Shown: one piece after another, positions 55,061-63,235 of the stretch
Numbering within the stretch: the first letter of the stretch is position 1
How the letters are laid out: the number at the start of each line of letters is the position of its first letter
DNA from: Agaribacillus aureus
Lineage (GTDB): Bacteria > Bacteroidota > Bacteroidia > Cytophagales > Cyclobacteriaceae
DNA: 64,000 bases
Assembly: GCA_030442055.1 (NCBI GenBank)
Contig: JAUJEB010000004.1
Location: forward strand, 124,001-188,000
Direction of reading: 5' to 3'
Position numbers and translations under genes: made by a program
The notes under the pieces: model-generated
Told to the model about the DNA's origin: nothing
The model's database searches: none
Seen by the model: the letters and a program-made list of their open reading frames with translations, nothing else

Positions 55061-55815
55061 ACAGCCATCAATTAACTATCATTATCCCTGTATATAATGA
55101 GAATCCCAACCTGCGGAAATTGGCAGAGAACTTAAAATTATACCTGAGGTTTACGCCCGTGAGAACAAAAATTCGTTTTATCGACGATGGATCAAAGGAT
55201 GGCAGCAGTAAAACCATTGAAGGTATTTGCCAGGAATGTCCAGATTTCAGCTTTATAAAACTCGCGCGAAATTACGGCCTGAGCAGCGCTTTAAAAGCCG
55301 GGATCGACAGTTGTGATACGAAATGGATTGGATATATGGACGCAGACCTGCAGACCTCACCGCAGGACTTCATGTTGTTTTTCAAATACCTGGATCAGTA
55401 CAACATGGTTACCGGCATCCGGGCCGATCGAAAAGACCACCTGATCAAAAAGATCTCCTCCAGGATAGCTAATCTGTTCCGGCAAATAATGATTGGGGAT
55501 GGTATTAAAGATAGCTGCTGTCCCTTAAAAATTATAGAGACACATCACGCACGGCAAATCCCGTTTTTCAAAGGCATGCACCGCTTTCTGCCGGCTCTGG
55601 TCCTATTGCAGGGAGGTAAAGTCAAACAGGTGGAAGTCCGTCATTTTCCGCGTCTTGCCGGCCAGGCAAAGTATCATTTTTTTAACCGGCTGATCAACCC
55701 GTTTTTTGATACATTGGCTTTCGTATGGATGAAAAAAAGACACATTAGCTACATACTCCAGGACCAACCTCAGAACGTACAGCAAAAAGATCAAAAAAGG
55801 ATTATTCATGAATAA
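55057..55815 (+). CDS. Glycosyltransferase family 2 (ArnC/dolichol-phosphate-mannose-synthase-like)
   Basis: The 252-residue GT-A enzyme starts QLTIIIPVYNENPNLRKLAENL. It has the nucleotide-binding FIDDGSKDGSSKTIE, the metal-binding IGYMDADLQTSPQDF (DxD) and later GMHRFLPALVLLQG and KYHFFNRL, as in undecaprenyl-phosphate sugar transferases such as ArnC. No C-terminal membrane segments are present. It would load a sugar onto undecaprenyl phosphate for the GT39 enzyme encoded two genes later. It overlaps the LAB_N gene by 8 bp. Confidence 0.92.
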   Translation: MNSHQLTIIIPVYNENPNLRKLAENLKLYLRFTPVRTKIRFIDDGSKDGSSKTIEGICQECPDFSFIKLARNYGLSSALKAGIDSCDTKWIGYMDADLQTSPQDFMLFFKYLDQYNMVTGIRADRKDHLIKKISSRIANLFRQIMIGDGIKDSCCPLKIIETHHARQIPFFKGMHRFLPALVLLQGGKVKQVEVRHFPRLAGQAKYHFFNRLINPFFDTLAFVWMKKRHISYILQDQPQNVQQKDQKRIIHE

Positions 55816-56446
55816 CCTGATCGTATATCTCGTGGGTTTTAGTGCCCAGATGCTATTTGCTGCCAGACTTTTGATTCAGTGGGTCAAATCGGAAAGGGCC
55901 GGTCATATCGTTTCTCCCATACTTTTCTGGCAGTTCAGCCTGGCGGCCTCCTCGCTGATGATAATTTATGGGATTCTGAGAAAAGATCCGGTAATTTTGT
56001 TAGGCCAGGCGCTTACTTATTACATATATATCAGGAATTTGCAGTTTAAGAATACCTGGTATTTGATTCCTCTATATTTCAGATTCCTGGTTTTGATTTT
56101 TCCAATACTGGCTATAAGCTGGCTTTTTCTTGCAGGCACGCACAATTTGCATCAAATCATTACCAACAAAGCTATCACTAATGTCATGATGGCCTTGGGT
56201 AGTATGGGGCAGATAGTATTCGGCTTCAGGTTTGTTTATCAATGGTATTACTCCGAAAAACTAAAAGTATCAAAGCTACCACTCGGCTTTTGGCTGTTCA
56301 GCATTGCCGGCTCCCTAATAATTTTGACCTATGCCATTTACCGGCATGACCCGGTGCTGTTAGTTGGCCAGCTATTCGGTCTGATCATCTATATCAGAAA
56401 TAGCTATCTGGATTTCAAACCAGCCCTCCTCACTGGTAATAAATAA
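55808..56446 (+). CDS. Membrane protein with two lipid-A-biosynthesis N-terminal (LAB_N) domains
   Basis: The 212-residue protein has two homologous halves. Each has a QW..SE stretch and IIYG/ILTY, then a DPVILLGQ or DPVLLVGQ box and a YIRN end: AARLLIQWVKSERAG in the first half, FRFVYQWYYSEKLKV in the second. LAB_N domains are small helical membrane units related in layout to SemiSWEET/PQ-loop proteins and occur next to lipid A or undecaprenyl-sugar genes. A flippase or scaffold role is inferred from this and from neighbours. It is followed by the GT39 gene after 12 bp. Confidence 0.88.
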   Translation: MNNLIVYLVGFSAQMLFAARLLIQWVKSERAGHIVSPILFWQFSLAASSLMIIYGILRKDPVILLGQALTYYIYIRNLQFKNTWYLIPLYFRFLVLIFPILAISWLFLAGTHNLHQIITNKAITNVMMALGSMGQIVFGFRFVYQWYYSEKLKVSKLPLGFWLFSIAGSLIILTYAIYRHDPVLLVGQLFGLIIYIRNSYLDFKPALLTGNK

Positions 56447-56458
56447 AAATACTTCTCC

Positions 56459-58129
56459 ATGTTCATTAAAGTAATTAAAAATAACGCGTTGGTGGTATTG
56501 ATTGCCGGCGTATCCGCTATGCTCTTTTTCAAATCGGGAAGCTGGGGTGTGTCGGAAACCAGCGAAGCAAGATATGCCGAAATAAGCCGCGAAATGGCGC
56601 TGTCCGGAAACTGGCTACATCCAAAATTACTCGGTATAGGTCATTATCACAAACCACCGCTGACTTATATCATCACCGTTTTTTCCTATAAACTTTGGGG
56701 CGTCAATCCATTTGCCGTCCGGTTTTTTCTACAGCTTGCCGCCATTTTTCAGATGGTCCTGGTCTACGGTATAGGTATGATCCTTTTTAAGGATAAACGA
56801 ACGGCATTGCTATCAGCTATTATTTATATATCGTTACCGGCAGTATTGATTTCCACACGTGCACTAACTACCGACGCCTTTCTTGCTACCTTTGCCTTGT
56901 TGGCCATTTTCAGTTGGATGAAATACCGCACCCAGGGACAATTGCCGTTTCTTTATGGTTTTTATGGGTTCCTGGCGCTGGGCTTTCTTACCAAGGGACC
57001 GCTTATTTTTGTAGTACCGGTTGTGGTGGTCTGCGGATTCAATCAATACTATTCTGGCAAAACCGGGAATACGAGGCATCATTTTATAGCTATAATTGGT
57101 TCTACCCTGCTGGGGTTTTCCTGGTTTATTAAACTGACCCTGGATAATCCACAATTTATCGATTATTTCCTGGTTCGTCATCTTTATGAACGGCTCACCG
57201 ATCCAGCTGCTTTTAACCGGTCACAACCATTTTGGTATTATTTACTGATTGCACCCAGCATCTCTTTTCCGTGGTTTTTTCTGGTTACAATGCAGTTCAT
57301 AAAATGCGGATCCCTACGCATCAAAGCCTCCCCCATTCAGAAAGTTTTGTTTTTATGGGTTTTCCCGGCGCTGATCTTTTTCTCCTTTTCCAGCTCAAAG
57401 CTTATACTGTATATATTGCCTATTTTCCCGGGTATAGCCCTGGCCAGTGCCTATTTCCTGACTAAAATTAATTTAAAAACCCTTAAGGTCTTGCTGCGCG
57501 TTCAATTGATCTACCATACTTTTGCCATTGCCGCCCTTATCCTTCTTCCCCCGTTTTTTTTAAATATTCCATGGATTTGGGAAGTTGTGTGGTTGTCGGC
57601 TATGCTGTTGATATGCCTGGTAATTATATCCTCCACTGGAAGGATCTCCACACCTTCAAAGATCACCGTCAGTGCTTTGGTCTTTACGCTAAGTTTGATG
57701 GTGATAGCCACATTTATCTTCTCTGCAAACCCTGCTTCCATCAACTCCACACAACATCTGGCAGCCTTTATCAAGGAAAACAAGCTTGACAATCGCCCCA
57801 TTCTGATCTATAACACCAGGCTTCCCTCGATTGCCTTTCATCTGAACAAGGATATTATTTCTATCGCAGATAATCATCCCAGTTTGAAAAGGGAAACACA
57901 ATTTGAATTAGATGAAAACTGGCGTAACCTATTGCTGAATTTAAATACCCGCCAGGATGTTGATCGCCTGAAAGGTTATTTAAAAAAGAGAGCCGTTTTA
58001 ATTGTAAAAAACGATTTGCCCGAAAATAGAAAGTGGCTGGCCAATAATTATTGCAAAACGATAAATATTGATCACTGGAAGATTTTCTATAACCGTCAGT
58101 ATAAACCATGCGCGCTGGCGGGTGATTAA
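56459..58129 (+). CDS. ArnT-like glycosyltransferase family 39 (lipid A/glycolipid sugar transferase)
   Basis: The 556-residue polytopic membrane protein has the GT-C signature near the N-terminus, SETSEARYAEISREMALSGNW, with the DE-type motif replaced by SEAR as in ArnT relatives, then LLGIGHYHKPPLTYII. Multiple membrane segments follow up to about 430, and a soluble periplasmic C-terminal domain ends the protein. ArnT uses undecaprenyl-phosphate sugar to modify lipid A phosphates. Together with GT2 and LAB_N this gives a complete lipid-linked sugar transfer route. It is the last gene of the envelope operon. Confidence 0.9.
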   Translation: MFIKVIKNNALVVLIAGVSAMLFFKSGSWGVSETSEARYAEISREMALSGNWLHPKLLGIGHYHKPPLTYIITVFSYKLWGVNPFAVRFFLQLAAIFQMVLVYGIGMILFKDKRTALLSAIIYISLPAVLISTRALTTDAFLATFALLAIFSWMKYRTQGQLPFLYGFYGFLALGFLTKGPLIFVVPVVVVCGFNQYYSGKTGNTRHHFIAIIGSTLLGFSWFIKLTLDNPQFIDYFLVRHLYERLTDPAAFNRSQPFWYYLLIAPSISFPWFFLVTMQFIKCGSLRIKASPIQKVLFLWVFPALIFFSFSSSKLILYILPIFPGIALASAYFLTKINLKTLKVLLRVQLIYHTFAIAALILLPPFFLNIPWIWEVVWLSAMLLICLVIISSTGRISTPSKITVSALVFTLSLMVIATFIFSANPASINSTQHLAAFIKENKLDNRPILIYNTRLPSIAFHLNKDIISIADNHPSLKRETQFELDENWRNLLLNLNTRQDVDRLKGYLKKRAVLIVKNDLPENRKWLANNYCKTINIDHWKIFYNRQYKPCALAGD

Positions 58130-58185
58130 AAATGAAAATTAAAATGAGAATGGAAATAAAAATGAGAATGAAAATGGAAATTAAG
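58130..58185 (+). repeat. Low-complexity purine-rich repeat after the GT39 gene
   Basis: A tract built from variations of AAAATGAGAATGGAAAT follows directly after the stop codon. It is nearly free of C and runs for about 55 bp. It is a simple-sequence repeat that could vary in length by slippage; no gene is visible in it. Confidence 0.7.
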
Positions 58186-58305
58186 TGAGCGCTTGACGAG
58201 AATATGTGGAACAATCTGGGTTATTTTTTGGTATTTAATCGAATCGGTATATTTGACAGTCTAAGGTTGTATTACTTTTACGGACTGAACACTGATCTTT
58301 AAACT

Positions 58306-59220
58306 ATGCACGGGTTTACTTTGAAAACATGCGTCGCCATTTTGTCTTTTGGTATTGCCTGGATATTTACATGCCATCACAGTCTAGCGCAAAACGCTGG
58401 CAAAAAAGACTATTATAACCAGGCTGCCGGGATCATTGGTTATAATCTCGGTGCTTATACCCAAAAGTATGTGCTGAAAAAGGAGCTGCGGGAAATATCA
58501 GGTCTCTCTTATTATAAAAAAGACCAATTGGCCTGTGTTGAAGATGAACACGGTCGCGTATACATTTATGATCTGAAAGAAAAAAGCATTGGTCAAGTCA
58601 TCAAGTTTGGAAAAAAAGGAGATTATGAGGGTATTGAAATTGTAGGTAAGGAAGTGTTTGTTTTAAGAAGCGACGGCAAAATTTTTAATTTCTCCGTGCG
58701 GGATATGCAGGATATGGAGGAAGTCAGCGCTACCGTCTTAAAAACGCCTTTGTCCTCAAAAAACGATGTAGAGGGGCTTGGCTATTCTACAAAGGGGAAA
58801 CAACTGATGCTGGCCTGTAAGGAGAAAAGTAAAATTGACGATCGGCAGTCAAAAGGCAAAGCAATATACCTTTTTGATATCCATTCAAAGCAATTACATC
58901 CGGACGCATTTTTAGACCTTGAAACCAAAAAGCTTAACGATTTTCTTGAAACAAAACCAATAAAATTTAAGAAGATCAAGGAGTTTAAGCCCTCCGCCGT
59001 TGCCACGCACCCCAAAACCCAGCAGACCTTTGTGATTGCCTCTGTCGGCAAGGTGCTTGTAATCATCGGTAAAAACGGGCAATTGGTGCAGGTGATCCCG
59101 TTGGATGCTAAAATTTTCAAGCAGCCGGAAGGAATTTGTTTTTCGCCGAATGGCACCATGTTTATTGCCAGTGAAGGCCAGGATGGTCACGGCTATATTC
59201 TGGAGTTTTCCTACCGTTGA
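58306..59220 (+). CDS. SdiA-regulated (YjiK-like) domain protein
   Basis: The 304-residue protein has a signal peptide (ending around SLAQ) and a propeller-like domain of the SdiA-regulated family (PF06977): LREISGLSYYKKDQLACVEDEHGRVYIYDL, GDYEGIEIVG, FVLRSDGKIFNF, NDVEGLGYS, and PEGICFSPNGTMFIASEGQ. Family members are exported and their function is not known. It is unlikely to be related to quorum sensing here, since that name comes from E. coli expression. It stands between the GT39 gene and a convergent methyltransferase gene. Confidence 0.88.
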   Translation: MHGFTLKTCVAILSFGIAWIFTCHHSLAQNAGKKDYYNQAAGIIGYNLGAYTQKYVLKKELREISGLSYYKKDQLACVEDEHGRVYIYDLKEKSIGQVIKFGKKGDYEGIEIVGKEVFVLRSDGKIFNFSVRDMQDMEEVSATVLKTPLSSKNDVEGLGYSTKGKQLMLACKEKSKIDDRQSKGKAIYLFDIHSKQLHPDAFLDLETKKLNDFLETKPIKFKKIKEFKPSAVATHPKTQQTFVIASVGKVLVIIGKNGQLVQVIPLDAKIFKQPEGICFSPNGTMFIASEGQDGHGYILEFSYR

Positions 59221-59290
59221 AAGCCTGGAAGGCAAGTGTTTTTTTAAGTTTCTGCAGTTTATTGGTGGTAGTGGTGTTTTGCTTTTTAGA

Positions 59291-60040
59291 TTAAACTGTC
59301 ACAGTTCTGCGCAGGTTATCACAAATCACGGCGGTAGCAACGCCGGCATTAAGGGATTCGGCGCCGCCAAATCGTGGTATATTAAGTTTATGAGCTACCA
59401 TTTTTTCCAGCGGCTGGCTAATTCCCGCAGACTCATTTCCTATGAGTATCAGGCCGGATTTTGGAAATTTAAATTGGTGAACATTTTCTCCTTCAAGATA
59501 AGCACCCAATACCGGTATGGAAAGGCCGGGCAGGTAGTTGCCAAGGATCTGATAGGAAATCCTGACCCTGGTAAAGGAGCCCATGGAAGCAGCAATAACT
59601 TTCGGATTGTACCGGTCGGCTGATGTTTCCGAACAGATGATTTTCCGTATACCGTACCAGTCAGCTACCCGAAGAATAGTACCTAAGTTGCCGGGATCGC
59701 GAATATCATCCAGGACAATACCATATTCGTCTTTGTCAAATGACAAACTTTCTTCATGCCGCATTTCCACAATTGCCAGAGCGGCATTGTTGGTTTTGAA
59801 AGTACTAACTTTGGTTAAATCACCTTCTTTGACGACGTTTATCGGAAAGTTACTATCAGGTATTAGGTGCCTGTTTTCTTCCAGGAAAGTCTCGGTTAGA
59901 AACAGTTGGTTAATTTTAAAATCTGATTTAACTAATTCAAGTACATTTTTTGCGCCTTCTACGAGAAAAACATTTTCTTTTTGGCGATATTTCTTTATTT
60001 GAAGAGATTTAATGAATTTTACAGTGTTCTTAGAGATCAT
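59291..60040 (-). CDS. TrmH/SpoU-family RNA 2'-O-methyltransferase
   Basis: The 249-residue protein has an N-terminal substrate-binding region (KKYRQKENVFLVEGAKNVLEL) and the SPOUT catalytic domain with the three SpoU motifs: DIRDPGNLGTILRVADWYG, LILIGNESAGIS and IPRFGGAESLNAGVATAVI. It would methylate ribose in rRNA or tRNA; which site cannot be told from sequence. Its start at 60040 faces the TamL-like gene, whose first ATG lies inside it. Confidence 0.93.
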   Translation of the reverse strand: MISKNTVKFIKSLQIKKYRQKENVFLVEGAKNVLELVKSDFKINQLFLTETFLEENRHLIPDSNFPINVVKEGDLTKVSTFKTNNAALAIVEMRHEESLSFDKDEYGIVLDDIRDPGNLGTILRVADWYGIRKIICSETSADRYNPKVIAASMGSFTRVRISYQILGNYLPGLSIPVLGAYLEGENVHQFKFPKSGLILIGNESAGISQPLEKMVAHKLNIPRFGGAESLNAGVATAVICDNLRRTVTV

Positions 60041-60055
60041 TTAAAAGTCTGCAAT

Positions 60056-62452
60056 TTGAAATTTTTCGTCAGGAATAGCTTTTTGTTATTAGGAATCCTA
60101 TTTACCAACTGCCTGGGAATCCGTTACCTGAAAGATGGCGAATCCTTATTATATAAACAAGAAATAAAAGGAGGGGAAGACTTAAACCGGGAGGAAATTG
60201 CCTCGCTTTTTCGTCAAAAATCCAACCACCAATTTCCAATACCATTTGTGTGGTTGCACCAACAAGGTTTAAAAGCCTATGATACCGCCAAAATCAGGAG
60301 AAAAATCGTTGCCATAGAATCAAGGTTCGACAAAAAAATCGCGGAAAATGTTGACAACCCCAGAAAGTTCAATAACCTGAATGCTAAAAAGGCGGCAAAA
60401 ATAGAAGCTAAGGAGAAGGTGCTGGAAGAGGGAAATTTACCCATGAGATGGGGCGAGCCGCTGGCCGTTTTTGATAGTGTAAAGACTAAGGAAACCAGGG
60501 AACAAATTGATCGCTACCTACATTCAAAAGGTTATTTCCACGCAGTGACCGACTATTCCATCAACTACAAAGGAAGAAAGGCGACGGTAGTGTATAACAT
60601 CACCACGGGCCAATCCTTTAAAATCAACAACATCGCATATCAAACCAAAGACACCACTATAGCCAGGCTACTCGACGAGAAAAAACCCGAAAGTTTCCTC
60701 AAAACCGGTAAAAACTACGAACAGTCAGCATTTACCGCCGAAAGAGATCGTATTGATATTTTACTGAAAGACAATGGCTATTTTAACTTTAGCAAGCAAT
60801 ATATTGTTTTCGAAGTCGATAGCCTTAAGGGAAATTACCAGCTGGATGTCCTGACCATCGTCAACACTCCCTTTGGGGAATCAAGGCATGAAGTGTACCA
60901 GATCGATACGGTAAAGTTTCGTACTGATGCCAATATTGTCTCCTTGAATAATCAGAGAACGCAACAGGAATACAATAACGTTATCTATGAATATTACCGT
61001 AAGAGGTTTTCAAAAAAGGTTTTGGACAGCAGGCTATTTATCTATCCAGGACAAACCTACAGCCGCAGCAAAACCTTCAATACCCAGCGGCAGCTGGCCA
61101 ATCTTGACATGTTCCGGTTTGTCAATATCAATTACGACACCACCGGCGGACGCATGGTTGCCAATATCTTTGCAAGTCCGTTGAAAAAATTTCAAACCTC
61201 CAACGAGATCGGCATTGGTATTAATGTAACGGAGGGTTTTCCGGGACCGTTTTATAACATGGTCTTCAAAAATCGCAATCTATTTGGCGGCCTGGAAATA
61301 TTGGAATTCAACGGAAGATTAGGGGTAGAAGGGCTTCCGGTTACCGGTGAGCAGCAGGAAATTTACAGCAGCCAGGAAATCAGTGGTAATTTTTCTTTGA
61401 CTTTCCCGCAGTTCATTGTGCCCTTTAGCAACAGGATAAGGTCGAGTCTCGGAACATTAAACCCGAAAACAAGGATCACCGTCGGAGACACCTACATCAA
61501 CAGGCCCGACTACAGGCGAAATAATTTAAATGGATCTATTGGCTATAGCTGGCTGAAGAATAACAAACAATTTATTTTTACGCTTGACGAATTGAGTCTG
61601 ATCAATAGTAGCATCAGCGATGAATTTCGGGAGGAGTTAGAAGACAGACAAAGGCAGGGAAGTAATTTGTTCCGTTCCTTTGAACCCTCTTTTGTCAGTA
61701 GCATGTCGCTGCTCACCAATATTAACTTCAATGGCTATGGGTTAAATAACAAGAAGGCCGCTTTCCTTAAAATATTTTTTGAAAGTGGCGGTACCACGCT
61801 GAATCTTCTCAGTCAGGCGAGGCTGGACAGCATTTTTAGCGATTTGGAATATTACAAATATATTAAGTTGAATCTTGACTTCAGAAGAACCTTACCGGTC
61901 TCTCGTCAAAGCACCTTAGCCTACCGATTAAATTTGGGAATGGCAAAACCCTATAGTAACAATAAAGTATTACCCTACGAAAAATACTTTTTTGCCGGGG
62001 GCAGTAATGGTATCAGGGCATGGCGCCCCCGAAGGTTAGGTCCGGGGTCATTCACTCCGCTGGATTCCGCCAACCAATACGATGACCGGTTTGAACAATT
62101 TGGTGAAATCATTTTGGAAGCAAGTCTAGAAATACGCCGGAACCTGTTTGGGTTTGTAGATGGTGCTTTTTTTATCGATGCCGGAAATATTTGGACTTTT
62201 GAGGAGGAAGAAGACCGGGAGGGTGGAAAGTTTGAATTTGATAGTTTCTACAAGGAACTGGCCATTGGCAGCGGACTTGGGTTGAGATTTGATTTCTCAT
62301 TTTTGGTGCTACGGTTCGACGGAGCATTTAAGATTTATGACCCAGCCCGGGCAGAAGGCTCCCGGTTTATCTTCAATAAAAAATTTAAAAATGAGGTTTT
62401 TGACACCCAGGATGTGTTTGTCATTAACATCGGCATAGGGTATCCGTTTTAG
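60056..62452 (+). CDS. TamL-like BamA/TamA-family outer-membrane assembly lipoprotein
   Basis: Using the TTG at 60056 gives about 798 residues with a lipoprotein signal (KFFVRNSFLLLGILFTNC). The ATG at 59981 would add 25 residues before it and overlap the methyltransferase start, so I prefer TTG. The mature start CLGIRYLKDGESLLYKQEIKG resembles TamL, the Bacteroidota lipidated TamA paralogue. POTRA-like segments span about 60-400 and a BamA-type barrel follows, with KYFFAGGSNGIRAWRPRRLGPGSF and a final strand ending IGIGYPF. No TamB gene is next to it within the window. Confidence 0.85.
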   Translation: MKFFVRNSFLLLGILFTNCLGIRYLKDGESLLYKQEIKGGEDLNREEIASLFRQKSNHQFPIPFVWLHQQGLKAYDTAKIRRKIVAIESRFDKKIAENVDNPRKFNNLNAKKAAKIEAKEKVLEEGNLPMRWGEPLAVFDSVKTKETREQIDRYLHSKGYFHAVTDYSINYKGRKATVVYNITTGQSFKINNIAYQTKDTTIARLLDEKKPESFLKTGKNYEQSAFTAERDRIDILLKDNGYFNFSKQYIVFEVDSLKGNYQLDVLTIVNTPFGESRHEVYQIDTVKFRTDANIVSLNNQRTQQEYNNVIYEYYRKRFSKKVLDSRLFIYPGQTYSRSKTFNTQRQLANLDMFRFVNINYDTTGGRMVANIFASPLKKFQTSNEIGIGINVTEGFPGPFYNMVFKNRNLFGGLEILEFNGRLGVEGLPVTGEQQEIYSSQEISGNFSLTFPQFIVPFSNRIRSSLGTLNPKTRITVGDTYINRPDYRRNNLNGSIGYSWLKNNKQFIFTLDELSLINSSISDEFREELEDRQRQGSNLFRSFEPSFVSSMSLLTNINFNGYGLNNKKAAFLKIFFESGGTTLNLLSQARLDSIFSDLEYYKYIKLNLDFRRTLPVSRQSTLAYRLNLGMAKPYSNNKVLPYEKYFFAGGSNGIRAWRPRRLGPGSFTPLDSANQYDDRFEQFGEIILEASLEIRRNLFGFVDGAFFIDAGNIWTFEEEEDREGGKFEFDSFYKELAIGSGLGLRFDFSFLVLRFDGAFKIYDPARAEGSRFIFNKKFKNEVFDTQDVFVINIGIGYPF

Positions 62453-62477
62453 CCAGAGGCCAAAATCCAGCTATCAA

Positions 62478-63020
62478 TTAAATTTTGACATGCCCCCAAT
62501 TCTCTCCTGACCTGATGCGATTCAATTGGGTATGTGTGATACCAAATCGCTTGGCAATCATGCTCAGTCTGGTTTTGTCAGATTTAAGCAACCGCTTGAT
62601 AACCCTTACATCGCTTTCAGTTAATTTGTATCCGGTTACTCTTCGTTTTAAAACCTGGGGATTTTTGTTATTATGGTCCGCCAATTCCTTTTCGGTTGAC
62701 CATTTAAGGTTGTAAACACTATTGTTTTCTTTGTTGTAATCGAGGTGGATTACAAAATACTGGTTTTGATCTTGTTTGGTTAAAAAAGTTTCCGCTACCA
62801 GTCGGTGGACATAAAACTGCCTGGTAAGTGTCTGATCAAATTTCACAGAAATTGAACGGTAGCCATTTACATTTCCTCCATTTATGATTTTCCCCTTCTC
62901 CTTGTTCAGTGCATAACTTTTCACCCTACCATAATTGGAAATTTCATATTTGGCATGTGGCAGATTGGTCTTAAAATCTATCTGCTTCCATCGTTCATTC
63001 TTGAATTCGTTTTGTTCCAT
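62478..63020 (-). CDS. NUMOD4/HNH endonuclease-like protein with C-terminal HTH
   Basis: The 180-residue protein has an N-terminal NUMOD4 motif (ERWKQIDFKT..YEISNYGRVKS, 8-34), an HNH-type core (YVHRLVAETFL, FVIHLDYNKENNSVYNLKWST, ~70-105) and a C-terminal helix-turn-helix (LTESDVRVIKRLL..RLSMIAKRFGITHTQLNRIRSG). In homing-type HNH enzymes the core usually reads VNHIDGNK; here the asparagine before the histidine is isoleucine. It resembles phage- or intron-associated homing endonucleases, but nothing else mobile is seen around it. It may be inactive or act as a DNA-binding protein. Confidence 0.85.
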   Translation of the reverse strand: MEQNEFKNERWKQIDFKTNLPHAKYEISNYGRVKSYALNKEKGKIINGGNVNGYRSISVKFDQTLTRQFYVHRLVAETFLTKQDQNQYFVIHLDYNKENNSVYNLKWSTEKELADHNNKNPQVLKRRVTGYKLTESDVRVIKRLLKSDKTRLSMIAKRFGITHTQLNRIRSGENWGHVKI

Positions 63021-63235
63021 GGCAAAAAAGGCTCTTTTGTTTGTGAATTAAAAAATTAAAAAAATTATAAAAATGAATGTTTATCGCTGCAACATATTAA
63101 GTTGTCATAAAAAATTACCATATAGCACCTTATAAACGATCACATAAAGTGTTAGAAAACATAAAGTATTTCCCTGATTTTTAAGCTGTCTGTACTATCT
63201 TACCACTGTTGTCTATATTGTCAAAAAAAATACTC

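Noticed and set aside
62478-63020. A homing element or mobile island around the HNH gene
   Set aside because: No transposase, integrase, intron structure or flanking repeat is visible in the adjacent sequence; only the gene itself suggests mobility.
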